A stretch of DNA of 64,000 nucleotides from Pseudomonas viridiflava (GCF_900580675.1 NZ_UTBG01000001.1:248001-312000); one strand, 5' to 3'; positions 1 to 10,500 are shown, numbered from the stretch's first letter. A program made the numbers and translations. The notes: generated by a model not told the origin, from the letters alone.

Positions 1-70
1 TGAGCACGAGCATCAGCCCGCAGACGATCGCGACAATGGAGTACCCGAAAAACTTCAGCAGACGAATCAA
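1..70 (-). CDS. ponA: penicillin-binding protein 1A, N-terminal fragment (ponA/mrcA)
   Basis: Only the first 23 codons lie in the window and the gene continues past the left edge. The reverse strand reads (M)IRLLKFFGYSIVAIVCGLML, a short basic stretch followed by a hydrophobic segment, which is the typical start of a class A bifunctional penicillin-binding protein (inner-membrane glycosyltransferase/transpeptidase). The start is TTG at 70-68: an in-frame TAA lies just upstream and no ATG or GTG falls between them. Position supports the call, because ponA is divergent from pilM in Pseudomonas. Only the N-terminal anchor can be seen, so the family call rests on context plus this short sequence. 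Confidence 0.75.
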   Translation of the reverse strand, partial: MIRLLKFFGYSIVAIVCGLMLVL

Positions 71-295
71 GGCTTTTGGATTTCCAGAGAAAAGAATGAG
101 TTAGGCGTCGGGGCATGCATGGCAAACGATGGATCAACCCGAGCGGCAGATAAAGCGGAAAAAACGCTGGGCATTAAAGCATTTTTCGACTTGGGGCGTC
201 ATTCGCGCAGCTGCCAAGTCGACCGAATGCACGGCGCCCAGCGCTAATCAGATGTAACGACTGCCGGTATGACAGGCAAAGTTTTAGGGAGTTTT

Positions 296-949
296 ATGAG
301 AAAGGGATTTTTCAGGCGAAAAGGCAACCTCCTACTGGGTGTCGACATCAACGACGCGGCCATTCGCGTGGTCGAGCTGGGCCGTTCAACCTCCGGTTAC
401 AACATTCAGGGCTACACCACACAGGCGCTGCCCGCCCATGCGGTCGTGGATGGCACATTGCTTGATCTTGAAGGGATCGCGCGTGCGCTGCAGGCTGGGT
501 TGGCTCGGCTGTGCACCTCGGCCCGTGGCGCTGCCATAGCGGTGGCGGGGCCCTCGGTGATTACCCGGATGATCGAAATGGAAGCCGGGCTCAGTGATGA
601 CGAGATGACATGGTTGATCCAGATGGAGGCTGACCAGTACATTCCTTATCCATTGGATGACGTGGCCATCGACTTTCAGGTCCAGGGGCCTTCGCCACAG
701 GACCCGTTGCGGGTGCAGGTGTTGCTGGCGGCGTGCCTGAAGGCGCAGGTGGAAGCCCGCCAGGCGGTTTTGGCCCTGGCCGGGTTGGTGCCAAAGGTGG
801 TAGATGTCGAAGCGTTTGCATTGGCGCGCGCTTGCGGTCAGGATTTCGCCAGCTTCACGCCGGGCCATCGAGTCGATGGCGCACAGTGGGCCGTGGATGC
901 CCAAGGGATGGGAGTTGCTTGCGGGTTGGCCCTGAGGAGTTTCGCTTGA
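296..949 (+). CDS. pilM: PilM-like actin-fold pilus/DNA-uptake assembly protein, internally shortened
   Basis: This is a cytoplasmic actin-like ATPase-fold protein that binds the PilN N-terminus in type IV pilus machines. The N-terminal half is clear: LLLGVDINDAAIRVVELGRS (residues ~12-31) is the phosphate-1 strand region, and the middle matches PilM up to VVDVEAFALARA. The protein then runs almost at once into the family's C-terminal signature ACGLALRSF. It has 217 residues against about 354 in P. aeruginosa, so roughly 130-140 residues of the second actin subdomain are missing without loss of frame. I start at 296 because AGGGAG precedes this ATG; the in-frame ATG at 269 has no ribosome binding site. 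The stop overlaps pilN (TGATG). Confidence 0.8.
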   Translation: MRKGFFRRKGNLLLGVDINDAAIRVVELGRSTSGYNIQGYTTQALPAHAVVDGTLLDLEGIARALQAGLARLCTSARGAAIAVAGPSVITRMIEMEAGLSDDEMTWLIQMEADQYIPYPLDDVAIDFQVQGPSPQDPLRVQVLLAACLKAQVEARQAVLALAGLVPKVVDVEAFALARACGQDFASFTPGHRVDGAQWAVDAQGMGVACGLALRSFA

Positions 950-1500
950 TGACACGAATCAATCTTTTGCCTTGGCGCCAGGCGCTGGCAGAGCGGCGGC
1001 GCAAGTACTTCCTCGCGTTTTTGCTGGCGTTCGCCTGTGTGGCGCTCGCAGCGGTGTGGCTGGCGGACCAGGTGATCGATCGGGCCATTGACCGGCAAGT
1101 AACGCGCAATGACCACTTGGGCAAAGAGGTCGGCGTGCTGGACGCGCGCATCAACAACATCGACGACCTGCAGGCGCAAAGCCGGCAGTTGGCGGAGCGC
1201 ATGAAAGTCGTGCAAGACCTGCACGACTCCCGCTCGTCCGGCGCTCAGTTGCTCGACCAACTGGCGCGCGCAGTGCCTGACGGTGTGCATCTGCATGAAG
1301 TGGTAGCCAAGGGTGACACGTTGAGCATCAGGGGCAGCGCTGAATCCAGCCAGGATATTGCCCAGTTGATGCGCCGCCTGCAGACCTCTGAAGAAGGGCG
1401 CGCCACCCGGCTGCAACATGTGCGAACAGATGGCGCTCGCGGCAACAACGAATTCCAACTGATGGTGCGCCAGGGAGAGTCCACAGAGGCCCAACCATGA
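949..1500 (+). CDS. pilN: PilN-like inner-membrane assembly protein
   Basis: Bitopic inner-membrane protein of the PilMNOP alignment complex. It opens with MTRINLLPWRQ, the conserved cytoplasmic peptide (INLLPWR) that docks into PilM. Basic residues and one transmembrane helix follow (~24-45, FLLAFACVALAAVW), then a periplasmic coiled-coil and ferredoxin-like domain. It is 183 residues, slightly shorter than the usual ~198. The ATG at 949 overlaps the pilM stop and the gene overlaps the next one by ATGA, so pilM, pilN and pilOP look translationally coupled. The intact INLLPWR motif suggests the shortened PilM still has its partner. Confidence 0.9.
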   Translation: MTRINLLPWRQALAERRRKYFLAFLLAFACVALAAVWLADQVIDRAIDRQVTRNDHLGKEVGVLDARINNIDDLQAQSRQLAERMKVVQDLHDSRSSGAQLLDQLARAVPDGVHLHEVVAKGDTLSIRGSAESSQDIAQLMRRLQTSEEGRATRLQHVRTDGARGNNEFQLMVRQGESTEAQP

Positions 1501-2468
1501 GCCTGCCCAGGCTCGATATTTCTGCGCTTACTCACAACACCGCTAAATGGCCCCTACCCGGCAAGGCCCTGCTGGGCTGCGCGCTGGCCGGTGCAGTGTG
1601 GGTGGCCGGTGAACTCGCGTACCTGAACCCTTCGCGGGATAGGTTGCGCGAGGCCGAGGCGCACGAAGTGGCCCTTCAGCAGCAACTTGCGCAAAAGGCC
1701 GGCTTGTCCGCGAGCCTTGAAGAGCGAGCCCGTCAGGTCCGGCGTCTGCAGGCCAGGGGGAATGCGCTGTTGCAGGCATTGCCGGCTCAGTCAGAAGTGC
1801 CTGGCTTGCTGGAAGACGTCGCTCGCTTGGCATTGGTCAATGGCTTGCTCGTCGAAAGCGTCACCCCGCTGGATGAGCAGCCTCGGCCGTTCTTCAGCGA
1901 ACAGCCCGTACACATCAGCGTGGCAGGCGCCTATCACGACCTCGCGACGTTTGTGAGCGGCCTGGGTGGCCTGCAGAGGATCGCCACCGTGCACGACGTT
2001 GCCCTGCGCCGCGATGGCAAGCTGCTGCGCCTGGATCTGCTGGCCAAGACCTATTGGCACCGGGAGCAGGGCGTCCCAGCCGGCGAGCCGGCCATGCCTG
2101 GCCAGTCTTTCGTCTACGCCGCCTCTGGTTTGCGCGATCCGTTCCAGCCGCTGGCCGTTCAGGTCGACCATTTGCCTGGGCGGGCCGCCCGTGCACCGGA
2201 CATCACACGGCCACGTGGCGTGTTGGAAAAACTCGCAGTCGATCAGTTCGAAATGGTCGGCACGCTGTCCCGCGGGCTGCAGACGTTCGCGCTGCTGCGC
2301 GCCGCGTCCACCGTGCATCGCCTGGCAGTCGGCGATTACCTGGGGCCGGACCACGGCCGGGTCACGGCCATCCATGATGGCTATATCGAGCTGGTGGAGC
2401 TGTTCCCCGATGAGCGGGGCGCATGGCTGGAACGTTCACGAACCTTGGTGTTAAACGTCAACTCATAA
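1497..2468 (+). CDS. PilO-PilP fusion protein
   Basis: One 323-residue reading frame carries both PilO and PilP. Residues ~1-190 are PilO-like: a cytoplasmic stub, a transmembrane helix near 22-42 (KALLGCALAGAVWVAGELAY), coiled coil, then a periplasmic ferredoxin-like fold. Residues ~205-323 match PilP: SGLRDPFQPL, then VGTLSRGLQTFALL, VHRLAVGDYLG, DGYIELVELFPD and a C-terminal GAWLERSRTLVL. PilP is normally a separate lipoprotein of ~175 residues; no lipobox cysteine is present here, so the PilP domain would be tethered through the PilO helix. PilP contacts the secretin PilQ, encoded 12 bp downstream. Start ATG overlaps the pilN stop. No frameshift or missing stop is needed to explain the fusion. 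Confidence 0.85.
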   Translation: MSLPRLDISALTHNTAKWPLPGKALLGCALAGAVWVAGELAYLNPSRDRLREAEAHEVALQQQLAQKAGLSASLEERARQVRRLQARGNALLQALPAQSEVPGLLEDVARLALVNGLLVESVTPLDEQPRPFFSEQPVHISVAGAYHDLATFVSGLGGLQRIATVHDVALRRDGKLLRLDLLAKTYWHREQGVPAGEPAMPGQSFVYAASGLRDPFQPLAVQVDHLPGRAARAPDITRPRGVLEKLAVDQFEMVGTLSRGLQTFALLRAASTVHRLAVGDYLGPDHGRVTAIHDGYIELVELFPDERGAWLERSRTLVLNVNS

Positions 2469-2480
2469 CGGAAGTAAAAA

Positions 2481-3866
2481 ATGAAAAGGACTTTCTCGTC
2501 CTTCGGTGTGGCGCTATGGATAGCGTTCACGGCACCGATGGCTACTGCTGTGCCGAGTCGTGTGGATTTGATTCAACTGCCGCCACCCGGCAATGCTGTG
2601 CCGAGCGCGCCTTATAGCGGCGACAAGCTGAACCTCAATTTCCAGAACATCGATTTGCGCGCGGTATTGCAGCAAATTGCGGACGTGGCCGGGCTGAACC
2701 TGGTCGCCAGCGACGAGGTGCAAGGTTCGATCACCTTGCGCCTCAAGGATGTGCCGTGGGACCAGGCGCTGGACCTGGTGCTGCAAACCAAGGGGTTGGA
2801 TAAGCGCGTGAAGGCGGGCGTATTGCTGGTGGCGCCTGCCGAGGAACTGGCCGCGCGTGAGCTGCTGGTATTGGAGTCGCGCAAGCAAATGGCCGAACTG
2901 GCGCCCTTGCGTCGGGAGCTGTTACAGGTCAATTACGCCAAGGCGGCGGACCTGGCCAAGCTGTTCCAGTCGGTGACCGGCCTGGAGGGCGTCACCGATG
3001 AACGCGGTTCGGTGGCGGTGGACGACCGCACCAATAACATCATCGCCTACCAGACCGGTGAGCGCCTGGAGGAGCTGCGGCGGATCGTGGCGCAACTGGA
3101 TATCCCGGTGCGCCAGGTAATGATCGAGGCGCGGATTGTCGAGGCCAACGTTGATTACGACAAAAGCCTCGGAGTGCGCTGGGGTGGGCGCCTCAATCAG
3201 GGTAATTGGAGTGCCGGGGGTATTCGGAAATCTGTGGCCGAAGGCGCTGAGCCGCCGGCAAACCCGCCCAGCTCGCCTTTTGTCGACCTGGGTTCGCTGA
3301 CTGGCACATCCGGCCTGGGCATCGCTTACATCACGGACAACCTGCTGCTGGACCTGGAACTGACGGCCATGGAAAAAACCGGCAACGGGGAGATCGTCTC
3401 GCAGCCCAAGGTGGTCACTTCCGACAAGGAAACCGCACGCATCCTCAAGGGCACCGAGATTCCCTATCAGGAATCCACTTCCCAGGGCGCGACATCGGTG
3501 TCGTTCAAGGAGGCCTCGCTGTCGCTGGAGGTGACCCCGCAAATCACCCCGGATGGCTGGGTGATCATGGAGGTCAGGGTGACCAAGGATGAACCCGACT
3601 ACCTGAACAAGCTCAACGACGTGCCGCCGATCAAGAAAAACGAAGTCAATGCCAAGGTGCTGGTAAAGGACGGCGAGACCATTGTGATCGGTGGGGTTTT
3701 CTCCAATACCCAGAGCAAAGTCGTAGATAAAGTGCCATTTTTGGGCGATGTGCCGTATCTTGGCCGCCTTTTCCGGCGCGATGTGCTGGCGGAAAGAAAA
3801 TCCGAGCTGCTGGTATTCCTGACTCCGCGTATTATGAATAACCAGGCGATTGCTGTGAGTCGTTGA
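2481..3866 (+). CDS. pilQ: short PilQ/HofQ-type secretin
   Basis: Outer-membrane secretin forming the pilus or DNA-uptake pore. A signal peptide covers ~1-23 (ends PMATAVPS). Residues ~50-120 are the secretin/TonB short N-terminal domain ([20 protein letters not shown]), followed by an N1 domain ([20 protein letters not shown]) and the C-terminal secretin domain ending [12 protein letters not shown]...[16 protein letters not shown]. It has 461 residues against ~714 for P. aeruginosa PilQ; the missing part is the N-terminal peptidoglycan-binding AMIN repeats. Size and the following aroK-aroB-damX order recall E. coli HofQ. The name pilQ is given by position; a competence-like role is as plausible as pilus extrusion. 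Confidence 0.9.
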   Translation: MKRTFSSFGVALWIAFTAPMATAVPSRVDLIQLPPPGNAVPSAPYSGDKLNLNFQNIDLRAVLQQIADVAGLNLVASDEVQGSITLRLKDVPWDQALDLVLQTKGLDKRVKAGVLLVAPAEELAARELLVLESRKQMAELAPLRRELLQVNYAKAADLAKLFQSVTGLEGVTDERGSVAVDDRTNNIIAYQTGERLEELRRIVAQLDIPVRQVMIEARIVEANVDYDKSLGVRWGGRLNQGNWSAGGIRKSVAEGAEPPANPPSSPFVDLGSLTGTSGLGIAYITDNLLLDLELTAMEKTGNGEIVSQPKVVTSDKETARILKGTEIPYQESTSQGATSVSFKEASLSLEVTPQITPDGWVIMEVRVTKDEPDYLNKLNDVPPIKKNEVNAKVLVKDGETIVIGGVFSNTQSKVVDKVPFLGDVPYLGRLFRRDVLAERKSELLVFLTPRIMNNQAIAVSR

Positions 3867-3870
3867 TTCT

Positions 3871-4389
3871 GTGCGAAATTTGATTCTTGTAGGACCGATG
3901 GGCGCTGGAAAAAGCACCATCGGCCGTTTGCTGGCCAAAGAGCTGCGCCTGCCATTCAAAGATTCCGACAAGGAAATTGAATTGCGCACGGGTGCCAATA
4001 TCCCATGGATCTTCGATAAGGAAGGCGAGCTGGGCTTTCGCGACCGCGAGCAGGCGATGATTGCCGAGCTGTGCGGCTGTGATGGCGTGGTATTGGCGAC
4101 CGGCGGCGGCGCGGTGATGCGCGATGAAAACCGGCGAGCGCTGCATGCCGGTGGTCGCGTGGTGTATCTGCATGCGTCAGTCGAGCAGCAGGTGGGCCGC
4201 ACTGCGCGTGATCGCAATCGCCCCTTGCTGCGCACCGCCGACCCGGCCAAGACCCTGCGGGATCTGCTGACGCTGCGCGATCCGCTGTACCGGGAAATCG
4301 CCGATCTGGTGGTGGAAACCGATGAGCGGCCACCCCGGATGGTAGTGCTCGATATTCTTGAGCGCCTGCAACGGCTGCCACCCCGTTAA
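3871..4389 (+). CDS. aroK: shikimate kinase
   Basis: Phosphorylates shikimate at the 3-hydroxyl with ATP, step five of the chorismate pathway, in the cytoplasm. The Walker A loop GPMGAGKST is at residues 9-17; the shikimate-binding DSDKEIE and [10 protein letters not shown] segments and the GGGAV motif follow in the expected order, as does the lid with its RNRPLL arginine. Length 172 is normal. The start is GTG at 3871, only four bases after the pilQ stop. The pilQ-aroK-aroB-damX arrangement is widely conserved, so transcription from upstream is likely. Confidence 0.97.
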   Translation: MRNLILVGPMGAGKSTIGRLLAKELRLPFKDSDKEIELRTGANIPWIFDKEGELGFRDREQAMIAELCGCDGVVLATGGGAVMRDENRRALHAGGRVVYLHASVEQQVGRTARDRNRPLLRTADPAKTLRDLLTLRDPLYREIADLVVETDERPPRMVVLDILERLQRLPPR

Positions 4390-4514
4390 AGCCGGGCTCG
4401 AAATGCGCTATTCTCGGCGGCGCGTTATCACCCTTCGGGGTGTGGCGTAGAGCCATCAGGCCGCGTCGGAATTCGACGTTGCCGGTCGTCAATACATCTT
4501 CAACGCGGGGACAC

Positions 4515-5615
4515 ATGCAGACACTTAAGGTCGATCTAGGCGAGCGCAGCTACCCGATCCATATTGGCGAAGGTCTGTTGGACCAGCCCGAGTTGCTTGC
4601 GCCGCATATTGCCGGGCGGCAAGTGGCGATCATCTCCAACGAAACGGTCGCGCCGCTGTATCTTGAGCGTCTGAGCCGCAGCCTGGCGGCCTACTCGGTA
4701 ATTTCTGTGGTGCTGCCGGACGGCGAAGCCCACAAGAACTGGGAAACCCTGCAACTGATTTTTGATGGCCTGCTGACTGCCCGGCATGACCGCCGCACCA
4801 CCGTGGTCGCCCTGGGTGGCGGTGTGATCGGCGATATGGCTGGTTTCGCAGCAGCCTGCTACCAGCGTGGAGTGGACTTTATCCAGGTGCCGACCACCCT
4901 GTTGTCCCAGGTTGATTCGTCGGTCGGCGGCAAGACCGGTATCAACCACCCGCTGGGCAAGAACATGGTCGGCGCGTTCTACCAGCCTCAAGCCGTGCTG
5001 ATCGATACCGCAACCCTCAATACCTTGCCACCGCGCGAGCTGTCGGCGGGCCTGGCGGAAGTTATCAAGTACGGGCTGATCTGCGACGAGCCGTTCCTGA
5101 CCTGGCTGGAAGAACACGTGGACGCACTGCGCGCCCTCGACCAGGTGGCGCTGACCGAAGCGATTTCGCGCTCTTGCGCCGCCAAGGCGTTGGTGGTGAA
5201 TGCCGACGAACGGGAGTCCGGTGTACGGGCTACCTTGAACCTGGGTCACACCTTCGGCCATGCGATCGAAACGCACATGGGCTATGGTGTGTGGCTGCAT
5301 GGGGAGGCCGTGGCGGCTGGCACTGTGATGGCATTGGAGATGTCGCAACGCCTGGGCTGGATCAGCGCCCAGGAGCGCGATCGTGGCATCCGCCTGTTCC
5401 AGCGTGCCGGTTTGCCGGTGATTCCGCCTGAGGAGATGACCGAGGCGGACTTCCTCGAACATATGGCGATAGACAAGAAAGTGATCGACGGTCGCCTGCG
5501 ACTGGTGCTGTTGCGCCACATCGGCGAAGCGGTCGTGACCGACGATTATCCGAAAGAGATTTTACAGGCCACGCTGGGAGCGGATTACCGCGCCCTGGCC
5601 CAGCTTAAAGGTTAA
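4515..5615 (+). CDS. aroB: 3-dehydroquinate synthase
   Basis: Converts DAHP to 3-dehydroquinate, the second shikimate-pathway step, using NAD+ and a divalent metal. NAD-binding [14 protein letters not shown] lies near residues 99-112, [19 protein letters not shown] (~129-147) is the substrate loop, and the metal ligands appear in LAEVIKYG and [10 protein letters not shown]. The ATG at 4515, preceded by GGGGA, gives 366 residues, the usual AroB size; an upstream in-frame extension has no family resemblance. A CACCC-TTCG-GGGTG tetraloop hairpin sits in the leader at about 4429-4442. Confidence 0.97.
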   Translation: MQTLKVDLGERSYPIHIGEGLLDQPELLAPHIAGRQVAIISNETVAPLYLERLSRSLAAYSVISVVLPDGEAHKNWETLQLIFDGLLTARHDRRTTVVALGGGVIGDMAGFAAACYQRGVDFIQVPTTLLSQVDSSVGGKTGINHPLGKNMVGAFYQPQAVLIDTATLNTLPPRELSAGLAEVIKYGLICDEPFLTWLEEHVDALRALDQVALTEAISRSCAAKALVVNADERESGVRATLNLGHTFGHAIETHMGYGVWLHGEAVAAGTVMALEMSQRLGWISAQERDRGIRLFQRAGLPVIPPEEMTEADFLEHMAIDKKVIDGRLRLVLLRHIGEAVVTDDYPKEILQATLGADYRALAQLKG

Positions 5616-5625
5616 TAAGATCCCG

Positions 5626-7176
5626 ATGACTAGTTTGCATGCCGACGAGGCGTTCCTCGGCCATTACCAGTTAAGCCACGACCCCTTTGCTCCACGGGTG
5701 CCTGGTTTCAAATTTTTCCCGGCCCAGCGCAAGCCGGTGCTCGGGCAGTTGCACCACCTCGCGCGCTACAGCCAGCTGTTGCTGGTGGTGACCGGCCCGT
5801 TGGGCAGCGGCAAAACCCTGCTGCGCCAGGCGCTGGTTGCCAGCACCAACAAGCAGTCGGTGCAGAGCGTGGTGGTGTCGGCCCGTGGCGCCGGTGATGC
5901 GGCGGGCGTGCTGCGCCAGGTGGCCCAGGCACTGGACGTCGCCACGGCTGAGCCGAATGCGATCCTCAAGCAGGTTGTGCAACTGGGCCTGACTGGCCAG
6001 GAAGTCTACCTGCTGGTGGATGACGCCGAGCAGCTCGACGAATCCGCCCTGGAAGCGCTACTGGCGCTGGCAGCGGGCACGCCGGAAGGTCGTCCGCATG
6101 TGTTCCTGTTTGGTGAGTCGTCGTTGATCGCCGACCTGGAGCAGATCAGCGGCGATCAGGAGCTGTTCCACGTCATCGAATTGCAGCCTTACGAAGAGGA
6201 AGAGACCCGCGAATACCTGGCTCAACGCCTTGAAGGCGCAGGGCAGGGCATCGAACTTTTCTCCGCTGCGCAGATCTCTGATATTCACGATAGCTCCGAC
6301 GGCTGGCCTGGCACCATCAACCAGGTAGCCCGCGATGCCATGATCGAAGCCATGATTGCCAGCCGCTCTGCGGTCAAGCGTCCAAAGATGGGGTTCACCA
6401 TGCCTAAGAAACACGTACTGGCCATTTCTGCCGTTGTGGTAGTCGCTGTTGCCGCCGCCTGGTTGATTCCTGGCCGCAGCAAGGCACCGACCACTGCTGG
6501 CGCGCCAACCGAACAGGCGCAGTTGCCACTGGGCAAGCCCACGCCAAACGTCGAATTCGCCAACTCCGGCCAACCGACCAACCTGCCGATGGTCGGCCAG
6601 CCGGTAATGCGCGGCCCGCTCGCCGAAGAAGCCGGTGGCATTTCCGAAGGTGACGACGGTGTGCCGGTGGAGGGCTCCAGCGCCACACCGCCAACCGTGA
6701 CCACCACCGCGCCACCTGCAGGCGTGCCAGCAGGCCAACCGGCTGCCAAGCCGACGCCTGCGCCGACGGTCGCAACCGCCAAGCCTGCGCCTGTGACCAA
6801 GCCTGTCGCGCCTGCGCCGGCCGCCAAGCCAGCCACACCCGCCAAGCCTGCTGAAAAACCTGTCACCGTTGCCAAGGCCGGTGCGGCCGGCAGCAGCTGG
6901 TACAGCAGCCAGCCGACCGGTAACTTCGTGGTGCAGATCCTCGGCACCAGCTCCGAAGCCAATGCTCAGGCGTTCGTGAAAGAGCAGGGCGGCGAGTACC
7001 GTTATTTCAAGAAAGTGCTCAACGGCAAGCCTCTCTACGTGATCACCTACGGCAACTTCTCCAGCCGCGCAGCAGCTGATTCTGCGATCAAAACCTTGCC
7101 AGCGAAGGTTCAGGCTGGTAAACCTTGGCCTCGCACTGTCGCCAGCGTTCAACAAGAACTGGCAACAGCTCGCTGA
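5626..7176 (+). CDS. damX: DamX-like SPOR-domain protein with N-terminal AAA ATPase domain
   Basis: Inner-membrane protein expected at the division septum. Residues ~10-260 form an ExeA-like AAA+ ATPase domain with Walker A GPLGSGKT near 58-65 and a Walker B-like VYLLVDDAEQ. A single transmembrane helix follows at ~264-284 (VLAISAVVVVAVAAAWLI). Next comes a long proline/alanine/lysine-rich periplasmic linker with PAxxAKPAxxA-type repeats (~350-425), then a SPOR domain (~433-505, FVVQILGTSSEANAQAFV) that binds denuded septal glycan. It starts 10 bp after aroB, matching the aroB-damX order of gamma-proteobacteria. Pseudomonas homologues have this ATPase head; E. coli DamX does not have it in recognisable form. 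Confidence 0.85.
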   Translation: MTSLHADEAFLGHYQLSHDPFAPRVPGFKFFPAQRKPVLGQLHHLARYSQLLLVVTGPLGSGKTLLRQALVASTNKQSVQSVVVSARGAGDAAGVLRQVAQALDVATAEPNAILKQVVQLGLTGQEVYLLVDDAEQLDESALEALLALAAGTPEGRPHVFLFGESSLIADLEQISGDQELFHVIELQPYEEEETREYLAQRLEGAGQGIELFSAAQISDIHDSSDGWPGTINQVARDAMIEAMIASRSAVKRPKMGFTMPKKHVLAISAVVVVAVAAAWLIPGRSKAPTTAGAPTEQAQLPLGKPTPNVEFANSGQPTNLPMVGQPVMRGPLAEEAGGISEGDDGVPVEGSSATPPTVTTTAPPAGVPAGQPAAKPTPAPTVATAKPAPVTKPVAPAPAAKPATPAKPAEKPVTVAKAGAAGSSWYSSQPTGNFVVQILGTSSEANAQAFVKEQGGEYRYFKKVLNGKPLYVITYGNFSSRAAADSAIKTLPAKVQAGKPWPRTVASVQQELATAR

Positions 7177-7526
7177 AGACCCGGCGGCCTTACCCAGGCC
7201 GCTCTCTCAGCACCTCAAAAAAAACAACACAGCGTGCAGCCCTGAAGGCCGCGCGCTTTGTGGTGTCTGCGTCACAGTAGCTTTTGAGTCGTAGCGGTCA
7301 GAATTAAAAAAGTTTTGACTAGCACAGCATATCGCTTTAAACCTTTCATAAATGCGACATAGATTTGCGACATTTCGTCGCTAAATTTGTGAGCGTTCGT
7401 GTCGGTGTGTACAATGACCTCCCTTTTGCCCCCGCTAAGCCGGCGTACGTTCGGCGTGGAAGGTAACCGGTTGAATTGAAAAGAAATTTGCCTCGAAATA
7501 AGAGGCAGCCTGGTGAGAAAGTGTCT
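7177..7526. other. damX-gltB intergenic region
   Basis: 350 bases without a gene. Just after damX is a GC-rich inverted repeat (GCGGCCT/AGGCCGC, about 7184-7203) without a clear T-tract. The right half is AT-rich and carries the gltB promoter described separately. I see no riboswitch consensus. Confidence 0.6.
7387..7415 (+). promoter_or_regulatory. sigma-70 promoter of gltBD
   Basis: TTGTGA (7387-7392) and TACAAT (7410-7415) are separated by exactly 17 bases, close to the sigma-70 consensus. The predicted transcript starts near 7422, giving a leader of about 105 bases to the gltB ATG. No other good -10/-35 pair was found in this gap. Confidence 0.65.
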
Positions 7527-10500
7527 ATGAAAGCAGGTCTGTACCAACCCGATGAATTCAAGGATAACTGCGGTTTCGGCCTGATAGCCCATATGCAGGG
7601 CGAGCCCAGTCATACCCTTTTGCAAACGGCCATCGAGGCCCTGACCTGCATGACCCACCGCGGTGGGATCAACGCCGACGGCAAGACCGGTGACGGTTGC
7701 GGCTTGCTGATTCAAAAGCCCGACCAGTTCCTGCGCGCCGTCGCCAAAGAGCATTTCGGCGCTGATCTGCCCAAGCAGTACGCCGTGGGCATGGTGTTTT
7801 TCAACCAGGACCCGGTCAAAGCCGAAGCCGCTCGCGAGAACATGAACCGCGAGATCCTGGCTGCCGGCCTGCAACTCGTCGGCTGGCGCAAAGTGCCGAT
7901 CGACACCAGCGTGCTCGGCCGCTTGGCCCTGGAGCGCCTGCCGCAGATCGAACAAGTGTTCATCGCAGGCGACGGCCTGAGCGACCAGGACATGGCGATC
8001 AAGCTGTTCACCTCGCGTCGTCGTTCATCCGTGGCCAACGCCGCCGATGCCGATCACTACATCTGCAGCTTTTCGCACAAGACCATCATTTATAAAGGCC
8101 TGATGATGCCGGCGGATTTGACCGCCTTCTATCCAGACCTGAGCGATGAGCGCCTGCAAACCGCAATCTGCGTGTTCCACCAGCGCTTCTCCACCAACAC
8201 CCTGCCGAAATGGCCGCTGGCTCAGCCATTCCGCTTCCTCGCCCACAACGGCGAGATCAACACCATCACCGGCAACCGCAACTGGGCCGTGGCCCGTCGC
8301 ACCAAGTTCGCCAACGATTTGATGGACCTCGAAGAGCTCGGCCCGCTGGTCAACCGCGTGGGTTCCGACTCCTCCAGCATGGACAACATGCTCGAACTGA
8401 TGGTCACCGGCGGCATCGACCTGTTCCGTGGCGTGCGCATGATCATTCCGCCTGCGTGGCAGAACGTCGAAACCATGGACCCGGACCTGCGTGCGTTCTA
8501 CGAGTACAACTCGATGCACATGGAACCGTGGGACGGCCCGGCCGGCGTGGTCATGACCGACGGCCGCTACGCCGTGTGCCTGCTCGACCGTAACGGTCTG
8601 CGCCCGGCGCGCTGGGTCACTACCACCAACGGTTTCATCACCCTCGCCTCGGAAATCGGCGTGTGGGACTACAAGGCAGAAGACGTGATCGCCAAAGGCC
8701 GCGTGGGCCCTGGCCAGATCCTGGCCGTAGACACCGAAACCGGGCAGATCCTCGACACCGACGCCATCGACAACCGCTTGAAGTCGCGTCACCCGTACAA
8801 GCAATGGCTGCGCAAGAACGCCCTGCGCATCCAGGCGACCATGGAAGACAACGACCACGGCTCGGCTTTCTATGACGTCGACCAGCTCAAGCAGTACATG
8901 AAGATGTATCAGGTTACGTTCGAAGAGCGTGACCAAGTGCTGCGCCCGCTCGGCGAGCAAGGCTACGAAGCGGTCGGCTCTATGGGCGATGACACGCCGA
9001 TGGCCGTGCTGTCCCAGCGCGTGCGCACGCCGTACGACTATTTCCGCCAGCAGTTCGCCCAGGTGACCAACCCGCCGATCGACCCGCTGCGCGAAGCCAT
9101 CGTGATGTCGCTGGAAGTCTGCCTCGGTGCCGAGCGCAACATCTTCCAGGAATCGCCGGAGCACGCTTCGCGCGTGATCCTCAGCTCGCCGGTCATTTCC
9201 CCGGCCAAGTGGCGCTCGTTGATGACCCTGGAACGCCCAGGCTTCGACCGCCAGATCATCGACCTGAACTACGACGAGAGCCTCGGCCTTGAAGCCGCTG
9301 TGCGCAATGTCGCCGATCAGGCTGAAGAAGCCGTGCGCGCTGGCCGTACTCAGATTGTGTTGACTGACCGTCACATTGCCCCAGGCAAGCTGCCGATCCA
9401 CGCTTCGCTGGCGACCGGTGCAGTGCACCACCGCCTGACCGAAAAAGGCCTGCGTTGCGATTCCAACATCCTCGTTGAAACCGCCACCGCCCGTGACCCG
9501 CATCACTTTGCGGTGTTGATCGGCTTCGGCGCCTCGGCGGTGTACCCGTTCCTCGCGTATGAAGTGCTGGGCGACCTGATCCGTACCGGTGAAGTGCTGG
9601 GCGACCTCTATGAGGTGTTCAAGAACTACCGTAAAGGCATCACCAAGGGCCTGCTGAAGATCCTGTCGAAGATGGGCATCTCCACTGTCACGTCCTACCG
9701 TGGCGCGCAGCTGTTCGAAGCCATCGGCCTGTCGGAAGAAGTCTGCGAACTGAGCTTCCGTGGCGTGCCGAGCCGCATCAAGGGCGCGCGTTTCGTCGAC
9801 ATCGAAGCCGAACAAAAAGCCCTGGCCGCCGAAGCCTGGAGCGCGCGCAAGCCGATCCAGCAAGGTGGCCTGCTCAAGTTCGTGCACGGCGGCGAATACC
9901 ACGCCTACAACCCGGACGTGGTCAGCACCCTGCAAGCCGCCGTGCAGCAGGGCGACTATGCCAAGTTCAAGACCTACACCGCGCTGGTGGATAACCGCCC
10001 GGTGTCGATGATTCGCGACCTGTTCAAGGTGAAAACCCTGGACACGCCGCTGGCCATCAGCGAAATCGAACCGCTGGAATCGATCCTCAAGCGCTTCGAC
10101 TCCGCGGGTATTTCCCTCGGCGCGTTGTCGCCTGAGGCCCACGAAGCCCTGGCCGAAGCGATGAACCGCCTGGGTGCGCGTTCCAACTCCGGCGAAGGCG
10201 GCGAAGACCCGGCACGCTACGGCACCATCAAGAGCTCGAAGATCAAGCAAGTCGCTACTGGCCGTTTCGGCGTGACTCCGGAATACCTGGTCAACGCCGA
10301 AGTGCTGCAGATCAAAGTCGCGCAGGGCGCCAAGCCCGGTGAAGGCGGCCAGCTGCCAGGCGGCAAGGTCAACGGCCTGATCGCCAAGCTGCGTTACGCC
10401 GTACCCGGCGTGACCCTGATCTCGCCACCGCCGCACCACGACATCTATTCGATTGAAGATTTGTCGCAGCTGATTTTCGACCTGAAACAAGTTAACCCGC

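Noticed and set aside
2922-4250. 442-codon minus-strand frame over pilQ/aroK
   Set aside because: It runs antisense across two clearly assigned genes and shows no domain; a shadow frame.
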